Below are positions 53,446 to 62,155 of a stretch of DNA of 64,000 bases, piece by piece (position 1 is the stretch's first letter; each line of letters starts with the position of its first letter). The notes beneath the pieces are model-generated. The model saw nothing but the letters and a program-made list of their open reading frames with translations, searched no databases and was not told where the DNA came from. Both the position numbers and the translations under genes were made by a program. Location: assembly GCF_014641075.1 (NCBI RefSeq), contig NZ_BMHP01000003.1, positions 186,001 to 250,000 on the forward strand, given 5' to 3'. The DNA is from Paenibacillus nasutitermitis. Its GTDB lineage: Bacteria > Bacillota > Bacilli > Paenibacillales > Paenibacillaceae.

Positions 53446-56400
53446 TTACTGAAATGCGTACTCCACTTTTCCGATTTGGGGATTCCAATAATTAGACGTG
53501 CTGTGTTTGAAGACGATTTTGAGATATTGGGTCCCCGAAGGCAATGAATTCGCCTTATAGCCAACTTTGTTCCATACGATCCCGACCGCGCTTGTCAATG
53601 TCTTCGTCGGCATAATCGCCGTATAGTTGATATTGTCGGGTGAGACATAGAATGCAAAATCGGTAATCGTCTCATCGAGCCAGAACCAGGCCTCTGCCGA
53701 GAACCGCGTCATCCGCTGCGATGCGGAGGGGATTTTGTAGACGACATGCTCTTCGGTATTGGCCGATCTGACCAGCCTTGCGGCATCTCCGTTAAAAGCA
53801 GCCGGATTGCTGGTATCCACCGCGAGATTCGCACTGTGGCTGTATACCTTCGTCCAATCATTAAAATTATCAATGACGGTTCCCGTTGCGGGAGCGGTGG
53901 AGATGCCGACGCTTCCCAGCTGCGGATTCCAATAATTCGCCGTATTTTGTTTGAACACCATTTTAATAAACTTTGTCCCCCCCGGCAAGCTTGCGCCCTT
54001 GTAGACCATTTTGTTCCATATTGACCCGGTACCGTTCACCGTTGTTTTCGCTGGCGTGAATGGCGTATAAGTCACCCCATCAGGCGAAGCATAGAAAGCA
54101 AAGTCCGTGACTGCTTCATCCGGCCAATACCAGCCTGCTGCTGTAAAACCGGTTATATCCCTCGTCTGAGAAGGCGTCTTGTAAATAATGTATTCCTCGG
54201 TATTCGAGCTCCTGGCGAGCCTCGATGCATCCCCGTTAAAAGCCGCTTGATTGTTGGCATCCAGTAACAGATTCGCGCTGTGGCTGTACATTTTCGAATA
54301 GTCGTTCAGTTCATCGGTCATATCGGTGTTGAGGCTGTCGGCATAAAGCCTTTGCGCCGATACCATTTCGTCCAGTCTGGCAAATTTGTATTGTCCGGGG
54401 TAGGAGGCATTCAGCGTATCTTGTACCTCCTTCAGGATCGTCGGGTTGACGGCCATTACCTGACCGGCGCCCGGCTCATGCCCGTACTGATTTTTCTCAT
54501 GCTCCCCGGTGAACATATAGCCGTAATATCCGGACAGAAATGCGGGCTTCGCTCGGGCGATATCAACCGTCCGGCTCTTGATATCATTGATAATTTGCTG
54601 GGCTTGCGTCGTAAATACCGCTTTGACATCATCGAAATGCGTGTGGGAGGACAGGGTCGCAAGTCCCAGCCTGCCAGTCGCAAACGTCCCATCCGTCCGG
54701 TCAAGCACCAGCTTGTCATTGATATAACCTTTTATCGAAGACCCTGACGCAACCACTCTTAACGTATAGAAGGTATCCTTCACATGCGTGAAATCCACTT
54801 CCGTTCCGATAACCGTCCTCACCCCGTTGACGACCTTCATCAATCCGGCTTTGCTGCCGTCCTTCAAATAGAACCAGTAATAATTGTCGCCGGTTCCTTT
54901 CCGGAACGCGATACCGGACATCCCCGATACGGACGCTTGTTTGCTGAGCCTCGCATCCGCATTCACATACCCGTGCAGACCGTTAATCGCATATGCCAGG
55001 CTTGGCGAGGCTGTTGCGGCGCTCTGACTGAATTCGCCGCCTTCAATAGCCCAGCTGCCGCCGGTAGTTGTCCATTTGCCGGTGCCGCTTGAGAAATCAT
55101 CGCTGAAGTCGGTCTGTCTGAGTGGATACATGCTGGATCTGCCGGAAACGAATGTATTTCCCCACACCTGATGCTCGCCGTTCGGCGTCTCCGCGATAAG
55201 GGCATCCACTCCCAACGCCGCTCCCAAGTCGCCGTATTCAACGGGACTCAGCGGACCGATCGCCCCATATCCGCTGTACAGATCGAGAAATCGTTGATCG
55301 ACCTTCTGCATCAAGGCCGCTCCGCGCAGCTTGATTTCATTTTTCACGTCTGCGGGCATCTCGTCATAATCGGCAAATCCCAGAGGCGTCGCTCCACCGC
55401 TGAAGAAATAATCGTTGCTGGTCGCATGGGAATAATAATATTCAGCCAAAGCCGGGGCTTCTTCCGCCATGCTGGCCTCGAATCCCCAGTTGATCGGGAC
55501 ATTGCCCCTGTTGGCGTCGAGCCAGGCGCCGTGCTGAAAGGTCGTGACCGCTTTGGGCGTATCATTCTCGGAAGCTGTGAAGGTGATGTAATATTTGTCT
55601 TGCTGTACCGTTGTATTCGCCACCGTATAATTGGACTGATGCGCGAATACATTCGAGGAAGCTGCTGCCTTATTATGAAAAGACAAATTGGTGCTGCCCG
55701 CCATTTTGATATAACCGCCGTAGGGAGCCATGGCATTTAGGTCCACATCTTCATGCTGCACCCATCCCCATACGGGAAACGAAGCATTTCTGGAATCATA
55801 ATAACTGTAAATATTTTTCAACAGATTGAATTGCGCGGGATCGCCCGACAGCAGGTAGGCATAGAACATTTTTCTTTCGGCCGCAAGGTCAAAAGACTCT
55901 TCCGCCATATGATGAAACTCATGCGGATTGCAATATTTCAGCAGATGATCGTAGCCCCATTGATAAGCCTGCAGCGGAGTCGTCCAGCCATAGGTTTCCA
56001 GTCTTCCGCTGATCGTGCCAGGAGCGTCAGGATAATCCGAAAAACTGTCGGTAAGCGTCAATGTCGCTGCCGGAGCAAGACCGTAATCGGTTTGAAAACG
56101 GCTCACCTGCGAGGATAGAACGGGAATGCGATCCGTAAGCGAGCCGACCACCGCAGCCATATCGAGCTCCGGCCAATGATAGAGGTCCGTGGTCATTGTA
56201 TGATTGTAAGTGACAATGCCGCTAAACCGGCTTTTAAAGGTTTGATAAACGTCTGCAATCGAGTTCAACGTAATGAAGGTATAGCCTTTGCTTTCATAAT
56301 AGACCTTCCAATGTATATCGCTATCCGTATAATAATTCAAATTCTGATCGATCAGAAGCGTTGCATCCGTCCGGTTTACAACCCCTTGCACCACCTTTAA

Positions 56401-56574
56401 CGCCACATAGTCGGACATGCCGAGCAGCTTGCTCGGCAGGCCGGTCTCCGGGTCCTGGTAACCGGTCAAATCGTAAGCCTTGAAATAATAGACCGTCTTT
56501 CCTGCTGCAGCGGTAACCTGATAACCGCTGAAGGCCATTGCAAGCGTTACCAACAGAACGATTATTTTCTTCAT
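53446..56574 (-). CDS. Large secreted GxGYxYP-family-like protein with beta-sandwich modules
   Basis: About 1,042 residues with a signal peptide (IIVLLVTLAMAFSGYQVTAA). Residues about 25-500 resemble the GxGYxYP putative glycoside hydrolase family (LKVVQGVVNRTDATLLIDQ; AYQWGYDHLLKYCNPHEFHH; NVPINWGFEASMAEEAPALA), but the name-giving motif is altered (SGGATPLGFADY). A LamG/DUF1080-like sandwich occupies about 500-665. Family-like sequence then returns (PAFLSGYYGYMFTGEHE). Two near-identical 138-residue repeats (about 758-895 and 906-1043) end the protein, both with YSHSANL, AAFNGDA-RL, WNK and NYWNPQ-G. ATG 56574 has GGAGG at seven bases; ATG 56577 is adjacent. It lies upstream of the membrane regulator of importer 4. 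Confidence 0.75.
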   Translation of the reverse strand: MKKIIVLLVTLAMAFSGYQVTAAAGKTVYYFKAYDLTGYQDPETGLPSKLLGMSDYVALKVVQGVVNRTDATLLIDQNLNYYTDSDIHWKVYYESKGYTFITLNSIADVYQTFKSRFSGIVTYNHTMTTDLYHWPELDMAAVVGSLTDRIPVLSSQVSRFQTDYGLAPAATLTLTDSFSDYPDAPGTISGRLETYGWTTPLQAYQWGYDHLLKYCNPHEFHHMAEESFDLAAERKMFYAYLLSGDPAQFNLLKNIYSYYDSRNASFPVWGWVQHEDVDLNAMAPYGGYIKMAGSTNLSFHNKAAASSNVFAHQSNYTVANTTVQQDKYYITFTASENDTPKAVTTFQHGAWLDANRGNVPINWGFEASMAEEAPALAEYYYSHATSNDYFFSGGATPLGFADYDEMPADVKNEIKLRGAALMQKVDQRFLDLYSGYGAIGPLSPVEYGDLGAALGVDALIAETPNGEHQVWGNTFVSGRSSMYPLRQTDFSDDFSSGTGKWTTTGGSWAIEGGEFSQSAATASPSLAYAINGLHGYVNADARLSKQASVSGMSGIAFRKGTGDNYYWFYLKDGSKAGLMKVVNGVRTVIGTEVDFTHVKDTFYTLRVVASGSSIKGYINDKLVLDRTDGTFATGRLGLATLSSHTHFDDVKAVFTTQAQQIINDIKSRTVDIARAKPAFLSGYYGYMFTGEHEKNQYGHEPGAGQVMAVNPTILKEVQDTLNASYPGQYKFARLDEMVSAQRLYADSLNTDMTDELNDYSKMYSHSANLLLDANNQAAFNGDASRLARSSNTEEYIIYKTPSQTRDITGFTAAGWYWPDEAVTDFAFYASPDGVTYTPFTPAKTTVNGTGSIWNKMVYKGASLPGGTKFIKMVFKQNTANYWNPQLGSVGISTAPATGTVIDNFNDWTKVYSHSANLAVDTSNPAAFNGDAARLVRSANTEEHVVYKIPSASQRMTRFSAEAWFWLDETITDFAFYVSPDNINYTAIMPTKTLTSAVGIVWNKVGYKANSLPSGTQYLKIVFKHSTSNYWNPQIGKVEYAFQ

Positions 56575-56782
56575 CATGCCGCCTCCCTCTCTAAATAAAG
56601 ATTGAATTAAAATTAAAGTACTATACTTTGCGGCTTAACAAACATTCGAATTTTAATGGCATACACGAATACTCATGATATCAGCCTTTAAACGTGATAA
56701 TCACTGCCATCCGGGCGGCCGTTCATGCCAAGGGGAGGGGAGGCAGACGGCAGTACAAGATTGCTATGATAGAGTCAAACAA

Positions 56783-56948
56783 AAGGGGCTGTCCCAAATG
56801 TGTTCGCATGACATAGGAACATCCCATTTCAAATGCAAAAGGACCTTAAAACCCACCTAAAGGTGGAGATTAAGGTCCTTTGTATGATCGAATTTCAGCT
56901 GTAAGTGGGGCTCCAAAAATCACAAATTGGCTTTTGGGTCAGCCCCTT
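56783..56948. mobile_element. MITE-like element with transposon-type terminal inverted repeats
   Basis: Ends AAGGGGCTGTCCCAAA (56783-56798) and TTTGGGTCAGCCCCTT (56933-56948) are inverted repeats with 15 of 16 identities, resembling ends of some insertion sequences (GGGGCTGTC-CAAA type). 166 bases, no coding capacity, with an internal hairpin. No clear target-site duplication is visible. The 56578-56782 stretch before it should hold the promoter of the secreted protein gene; TATAGT at about 56621-56626 on the minus strand is a possible -10. Confidence 0.45.
56838..56881 (-). terminator. Hairpin inside the MITE-like element, possible terminator
   Basis: Twelve-base arms AAAGGACCTTAA (56838-56849) and TTAAGGTCCTTT (56870-56881) with an inner CCACC/GGTGG stem. 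On the minus strand it is followed by TGCATTTG, so termination would be moderate. It may serve the WYL regulator gene ending at 56998. Confidence 0.55.
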
Positions 56949-56997
56949 CCTGCTTGGCAGAGGCCGCCAGTTCAAGGCTCAGTATCCTTCCACTTGT

Positions 56998-57942
56998 TTA
57001 TGAATATCGGGCCAGCAGCTCCGTAAGTCTCTTCCTGATCCTATCCTTCAACTCACCAGGCTCCTCCAAGACGGCTTCATCCCCAAGTCCGATGAAGAAT
57101 TCCGCATAAAAGGGCAGTTCGCCGCGGGAAACATCCTTATCGATCGTTCCGCTGCCGTCTTCGTGCACATACAGCATGGGAGCCAGCCACAGCTCCGATT
57201 CGCAGCGCTGAACGCCTGCCCGGCTCAGCTCCGCACGAAGGCGGACAGGCTCACTCGGCTCTGCGGCCTCCCTCCTGCTTTGACGGATGTCGCCCAGATC
57301 AAGCGGCTCTGTGCCGGGCTCCGCATAAGCAGCCTCGCGAATCCGGTCACAACGGAACACGCGGAAGCCCTGGCGCAGGAAGCAATAGGCCGTACAGTAC
57401 CAGAGGCCGTTGTTGGCATAGATACAGACTGGTTGAATCCTGCGGCTGCCCGCCTCGTCTTCCTTCGACTCATATACGACGTCAAGCACCTTCTGGTGTA
57501 CGGCCGCATCGAGAAGAATGGACAGGCTGGGCGCATGCCCGCGTCTTGCGGGCGTAATGAAGTCGACCCGGTCCTTCATGCCGTCGATTCGGTCCCTGAC
57601 GTCCCCCGGCATATGCAGATAGAACTTGCGCAGCGCCGAAGCGGACTCCGCTTCGAACGGCAGAGAGGAATAATGGCGCAGGGCATGCACCGCAAAGAAC
57701 ATCGCAACAGCCTCTTCCTCCGTGAACGCGATCGGAGGCAGGACCCGCTCCCTCAGCACCTGATAACCCCCGTGCGGACCCACCTCCGAATAAAGCGGCA
57801 CCCCGATCTCGCTCAGCTCCTGCAGATCCCTTAGTATCGTGCGCGTGGAGACGCCGAATTCGTCGGCGAGCTCCTGCACCTTGAATCGCCGTTTCCGGTT
57901 GACGGTCATCATCAATTCCATCAATCTTTTGGACTTGGGCAT
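56998..57942 (-). CDS. YafY-type transcriptional regulator (HTH_11 and WYL domains)
   Basis: A 314-residue regulator with an N-terminal winged helix (RFKVQELADEFGVSTRTILR) and a central WYL domain (VYESKEDEAGSRRIQPVCIY, NGLWYCTAYCFLRQGFRVF). AAGAGG lies eight bases before ATG 57942. It is divergent from an MFS transporter with a gap of 108 bases, the common layout of a regulator controlling an efflux pump. WYL domains bind small ligands or nucleic acids; the ligand is unknown. Confidence 0.92.
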   Translation of the reverse strand: MPKSKRLMELMMTVNRKRRFKVQELADEFGVSTRTILRDLQELSEIGVPLYSEVGPHGGYQVLRERVLPPIAFTEEEAVAMFFAVHALRHYSSLPFEAESASALRKFYLHMPGDVRDRIDGMKDRVDFITPARRGHAPSLSILLDAAVHQKVLDVVYESKEDEAGSRRIQPVCIYANNGLWYCTAYCFLRQGFRVFRCDRIREAAYAEPGTEPLDLGDIRQSRREAAEPSEPVRLRAELSRAGVQRCESELWLAPMLYVHEDGSGTIDKDVSRGELPFYAEFFIGLGDEAVLEEPGELKDRIRKRLTELLARYS

Positions 57943-58050
57943 CCGATCAGCCTCTTTTCCATGCATGGTTAAGTTCATGACAAATGTTGTCACTATTATA
58001 GCTTATGATAATAAACGCAAGCAACGCTAAACCCTGGGAGTGAATTGACC

Positions 58051-59241
58051 ATGCGTAAATATTCTGTACTGTTCTTCCTCATCATGTTCATGATCGGAAC
58101 CGATACGTTCCTGATCTCGCCTCTGCTTCCGACGCTGCAGATACAATTCGGTGTGTCTACGGATATCGCCGGATGGATGCTTGGCGCCTATACGCTCGGC
58201 TCGGCCGTTTTCGCTTTGATCGCCGGACCTCTGTCTGACGGCTGGAACCGCCGAATCGTGCTTCTGTGCGGCTTGCTCGGCTTCTCCATCTCGACCATTC
58301 TATGCGGCTTTGCGGACAGCTTCTGGACCATGTGTCTGTTCCGTTTACTTGCCGGCATCAGTGCGGCATTCACCGCTCCGCAGGTGTGGGCATCCATTCC
58401 CGCTGTTATGCCTGCATCCAAAATATCGAAAACAATGGGCATCGCCTTCTCCGGGCTCGCCGCATCCCAGGCTCTTGGCGTGCCCATCGGAAGCTGGCTG
58501 GCGGCCGCCAATTGGTCCGTTCCGTTCTGGACGATTGGAAGCGTTTCGCTGCTGCTTGCCGTCGTAGTCTTCTACATGCTGCCCGACATGAAGCCCAGCT
58601 TGCAAAAAGGCGAGCGGACGTCAATCCTGGGCCGGTATGTCCCGCTAATCACAAGCGGCAAGGCAAGAGGCGGCTTCTTCGCTTACCTGCTCCTTCATCT
58701 GGGGTGTGGTACCGCATTCACCTTCGTTGGCAGGTGGATGGCTGACCGCTTCGGGCTTCCGGTCGGGCAGATCGGCACCGTGATGATTTTCCTCGGGCTC
58801 GGCAATCTGCTGGGGAGCATGATCAGTGCTTATGCAGCCCGCAAGCTGGGCGGAGCCGTCAAGGCAGTTACGATGGGTATGATCGTGCTTGTTATCCTTT
58901 ATATGGTGATGCCCCGTCTGGCCGGGGTCTCTGTAGTGACGACCGTTTATTTCACCATTTGTACCATACTCGGGATGATTTTCCCGATTGTCATGGGTGC
59001 GCTCACTTCCCTGAATGCTTCTATCCGGGGAACGATCTCAAGTCTGGCCAACGCCACAATGAACGGCGCGAACACGCTCGGCGCATGGGGAGCCGGTGTG
59101 CTCTATGTTCAGTTCGGGGGCTACTCATCCATTGGCATTTTTGCCGGGGTCTGCCTTGCACTCTCTCTCTGGATGTTCCTGTCCAGCGGCGTCTTGGGAA
59201 GACGATCAGCGCGAACCGACAAGGAGTCTGCAGGGGTCTAG
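58051..59241 (+). CDS. MFS transporter, drug-efflux-type (DHA1-like)
   Basis: A 396-residue membrane protein with 12 predicted helices. The loop 2-3 motif A reads GPLSDGWNRRIVLL, and SGLAASQALGVPIGSWLAAA resembles the motif C region of antiporters. ATG 58051, with GGGAGTGA seven bases upstream, is preferred over TTG 58045. Probably a proton-driven exporter of small molecules or sugars, controlled by the divergent YafY-type regulator. The exported compound cannot be inferred. Confidence 0.92.
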   Translation: MRKYSVLFFLIMFMIGTDTFLISPLLPTLQIQFGVSTDIAGWMLGAYTLGSAVFALIAGPLSDGWNRRIVLLCGLLGFSISTILCGFADSFWTMCLFRLLAGISAAFTAPQVWASIPAVMPASKISKTMGIAFSGLAASQALGVPIGSWLAAANWSVPFWTIGSVSLLLAVVVFYMLPDMKPSLQKGERTSILGRYVPLITSGKARGGFFAYLLLHLGCGTAFTFVGRWMADRFGLPVGQIGTVMIFLGLGNLLGSMISAYAARKLGGAVKAVTMGMIVLVILYMVMPRLAGVSVVTTVYFTICTILGMIFPIVMGALTSLNASIRGTISSLANATMNGANTLGAWGAGVLYVQFGGYSSIGIFAGVCLALSLWMFLSSGVLGRRSARTDKESAGV

Positions 59242-59361
59242 AAATCGGTAAATTCGTGAACAGCTCTTTAACGATTCATGCATTAACGGGGATCCTTCCA
59301 GGTATTTTCCGACCTCTTTATCGGCAAGCTGTACTGTAGTCAACTAGCGCAGCTAAATAAT

Positions 59362-59406
59362 AGAGGAGTGGAACCGACACTAATTCCGTGTTGGTTCCAC
59401 TCCTCT
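59362..59406. terminator. Bidirectional terminator between MFS and DapA-like genes
   Basis: Arms of 19 bases (59362-59380 and 59388-59406, 18 of 19 paired) with a seven-base loop and A/T-rich flanks on both sides; the two genes are convergent. Confidence 0.82.
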
Positions 59407-59449
59407 GTTCTAATTTCAACTTTGTTCCGTTATAGTTCACATAGGATCA

Positions 59450-60370
59450 CTACTTTTTCCAGTTCAAAACAAGAGGATCCAGATCAAGCAAAGTATCCAA
59501 TGCTTCCCGGCGTAACGTTTCATCTATCGGAGCATTCGGATTACGCACGTAGGCAGACTCGATTACGCCGCCTTCTTTCAAAATCTCTTTATGAACCGCC
59601 ATGGCATAGCCCGGAATCGTCCCAATGCGAATGAAAGGCAAATACTGATAGAACAATCTTCTCGCGGCATCCCGTTCTCCAGAACGGAACAATTGGAATA
59701 TTTTCACGCAAACATCAGGGAATTCACAAGCCGGCATAGTGCCAACAATTCCGCGGCATAGCTCTTCATAATAATAGTTGCCGTTCAATCCACCGAATAC
59801 CGCCAAACGTCCCTCCGATTGCTCGATCACTTCAGTAATTTTGACTGTAGTAGGCGGGGCTTCCACTTTCGCATATACGATGTTCTCATATTCTTTAGCC
59901 AAATTCACCATCACAGGAACTGGAATACTTATTCCGCTCGCAATGGGTGCATCTTGCAGCATGATGGGAATATCCACAGCTTTGGCTATCGCTCCAAAGT
60001 ATTCAACCATTCGTTTACCGTCTGGCTTTACCATGTAGGGAGGCAATACCATCAACGCATCCGCGCCTGCTTTTTGCGCCCACTTGCTTAATTGAACCGC
60101 CCCTTCAAGCCCCGTATGACCACTGCCGAAAACGACAGGAACTTGCCCGTTTATTTCTTCCATAACGACAGATGCAATCATTTCACGTTCTTTATCAAGC
60201 AATGTATACATTTCACTAGCATTACCGAACAACGCAATGCCATTAACTTTAGCTGCTAATTGAAAGCGAACCAACTCACGCAAACTCGCTTCATCGACTT
60301 CCCCACTTGAGGTAAAGGGAGTAGCCAGTATCGGATACACGCCTTCCAAAACTTGATGTGTGTGTGACAA
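59450..60370 (-). CDS. DapA-family (DHDPS/NAL) aldolase or dehydratase, not a typical lysine enzyme
   Basis: A 306-residue TIM-barrel lyase. The Schiff-base lysine is Lys168 in YAKVEAPP. The usual catalytic Tyr motif (YN-x-P) is replaced by LQDAP (Gln139-Asp140), and the GTTGE substrate loop by GNASE. True dihydrodipicolinate synthases keep both, so a sugar-acid lyase or dehydratase (for example acting on a 2-keto-3-deoxy acid) is more likely. The start is TTG 60370, nine bases after AAGGAG. It is the last gene of the importer 5 operon, 24 bases after a permease, so it probably handles the imported compound. Confidence 0.88.
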   Translation of the reverse strand: MSHTHQVLEGVYPILATPFTSSGEVDEASLRELVRFQLAAKVNGIALFGNASEMYTLLDKEREMIASVVMEEINGQVPVVFGSGHTGLEGAVQLSKWAQKAGADALMVLPPYMVKPDGKRMVEYFGAIAKAVDIPIMLQDAPIASGISIPVPVMVNLAKEYENIVYAKVEAPPTTVKITEVIEQSEGRLAVFGGLNGNYYYEELCRGIVGTMPACEFPDVCVKIFQLFRSGERDAARRLFYQYLPFIRIGTIPGYAMAVHKEILKEGGVIESAYVRNPNAPIDETLRREALDTLLDLDPLVLNWKK

Positions 60371-60394
60371 AATGATCTTCTCCTTTTTGATAAA

Positions 60395-61213
60395 TTAGCC
60401 TTTTACTGCCGAACTAGATATACCCTCGATAATGAACCGCTGCCCGAGTAAGAATATGATCAACATCGGGATGATCCCCGCTGTAGCTGCAGCCATCATG
60501 CCGTTATAATCAATGCTGTGCTCCAATATAAAATTTTTCAATCCGAGCGGAACCGTATACAGCTTTGGATCAATGAGGAAGACGAGTGCATTCTCGTAAT
60601 CGTTCCAATGCCATGAAAAATCAATGATTGCGAGCGTGGCCAAGGCAGGTTTGGCTAACGGCAGCATCAGTTGGAAGAAAATACGGAAATGTCCTGCACC
60701 ATCGATGAAAGCTGACTCTGATATTTCCATCGGTATTTTCATAAAAAATTGTCTTAACATGAATACACCGAAGATCGTGAATAAACCAGGAAGAATGATT
60801 GCCCAATGCGTATTATAAATTCCTGCCCATTCGAACATGATAAATTTCGGTACGAATAATACTTGCGGCGGAACCATCATCATGGATAAATAAATGAAGA
60901 ACATCAATTCCCTTCCTTTAAACTGCGTTCTTGCAAAGCCGTATGCCGCGAATGCAGATAAGAAGGTTGCCCCCGCCATTGCGATAAGGGCGATTTTTAA
61001 TGAGTTGGCATAGTAAAGCACGAAGCTCTCTTCACCTGTCCATACTTTAATGTGATGATCCCACACAAATTTATCTGGAATCCAACGAATCGGATACTGA
61101 AAAACATCGAGGGGCGATTTCAATGATGTACTGAACATCCATATGAAAGGCAAGATCATCAATCCGGCGCAAAGCAGCATGAATGCGGTAAGCCCTGCTT
61201 TTTTCCATATCAT
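60395..61213 (-). CDS. Carbohydrate ABC transporter permease, MalG/UgpE type (importer 5)
   Basis: A 272-residue permease with six predicted helices and the usual N-terminal FPIRWIPDKFVW-like segment after TM1. The EAA loop is EISESAFIDGAGHFRIFFQL and the C-terminus ends SSAVKG. AGGGAGGT lies eight bases before ATG 61213, and the gap to the partner permease is 16 bases. The coding sequence is more A/T-rich than in the importers further left. Confidence 0.93.
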   Translation of the reverse strand: MIWKKAGLTAFMLLCAGLMILPFIWMFSTSLKSPLDVFQYPIRWIPDKFVWDHHIKVWTGEESFVLYYANSLKIALIAMAGATFLSAFAAYGFARTQFKGRELMFFIYLSMMMVPPQVLFVPKFIMFEWAGIYNTHWAIILPGLFTIFGVFMLRQFFMKIPMEISESAFIDGAGHFRIFFQLMLPLAKPALATLAIIDFSWHWNDYENALVFLIDPKLYTVPLGLKNFILEHSIDYNGMMAAATAGIIPMLIIFLLGQRFIIEGISSSAVKG

Positions 61214-61229
61214 GCTAGATGACCTCCCT

Positions 61230-62111
61230 TTAATAATGAACCCATTTTTTCTGGCCGATCCACTGAACTGCTGTGATCAAGACAATGATAAGAAATAGTG
61301 CCCATGAAATTGTTGAAGCATAACCCATCTCGTAGTAACTGAATGCTGTTTTATAGACAAAGAGTGAAAGGATCGTTGTACTATTCCCGGGACCGCCTTG
61401 CGTGATCGCTTGAATGATTCCGAATGTTTTAATGGTCATGATGAGTCCGCTAATGAGCAACATAAACGTAGTTGGACTAACCATTGGCAGCATGACGTGA
61501 CGGATCGTTTTATAGGTGCCTGCTCCGTCCATTTTGGCTGCTTCTTGCAGTTCCGCCGGAACTTCTTGTAAAGCCGCCAAATAAATAATCATAAAGTAAC
61601 CAAGCATAAACCAAATCCAAATAATATCAATTGCAAACATTGATGTCGTAGTTGTAGCTAACCAGCCTGGCGGGTTTTCAATTCCAATGCTTCTAAGGAA
61701 ACCGTTGATTGGCCCCTGACTTGGCTGGAACAAAAGCATCCATACGAATGCTGTTGCTACGCCGCTCGTAATATACGGCATGAAATATAACACTCGGAGC
61801 AAGCCTTTAAAATAAACACTTTTATTCAACACAACTGCGACAATAAAGGCCAACATTAATGAAATGGGTACAGAAGCCAAGAAAATGAGCGTATTTTTCA
61901 AAGAGATATAGAACACCGGATCTTTGAACAAACGGGTAATGTTCTCAACTCCGATGAAGTTTACGGATTGACTGCCAAACTGCCAATCCGTAAAGACAAG
62001 CACTAACGAGAATAATGCCGGTAATATGAAGAAGACAAGCACACCAATCATATTTGGGGCGACGAATATATAACCGGTCAGCCTTTGCCGTTTTATCCAA
62101 CTGTTCTTCAT
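61230..62111 (-). CDS. Carbohydrate ABC transporter permease, UgpA/MalF type (importer 5)
   Basis: A 293-residue permease. The EAA loop is ELQEAAKMDGAGTYKTIRHV and the late motif is ITQGGPGNSTTILSLFVYKT, placing it in the UgpA-type group, unlike the LplB-type subunits of importers 3 and 4. AAGGAGGGG lies before ATG 62111, 44 bases after the binding-protein gene. Confidence 0.93.
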   Translation of the reverse strand: MKNSWIKRQRLTGYIFVAPNMIGVLVFFILPALFSLVLVFTDWQFGSQSVNFIGVENITRLFKDPVFYISLKNTLIFLASVPISLMLAFIVAVVLNKSVYFKGLLRVLYFMPYITSGVATAFVWMLLFQPSQGPINGFLRSIGIENPPGWLATTTTSMFAIDIIWIWFMLGYFMIIYLAALQEVPAELQEAAKMDGAGTYKTIRHVMLPMVSPTTFMLLISGLIMTIKTFGIIQAITQGGPGNSTTILSLFVYKTAFSYYEMGYASTISWALFLIIVLITAVQWIGQKKWVHY

Positions 62112-62155
62112 TTCACCAGTCCCCTCCTTGATGGATTAGAACATGAACACTTGCA

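Noticed and set aside
56783..56948. Intact insertion sequence
   Set aside because: Only 166 bases between the inverted repeats and no transposase; at most a MITE or a remnant.
59450..60370. Assignment as dapA (4-hydroxy-tetrahydrodipicolinate synthase)
   Set aside because: The catalytic Tyr motif and GTTGE loop are absent and the gene ends a sugar-importer operon.
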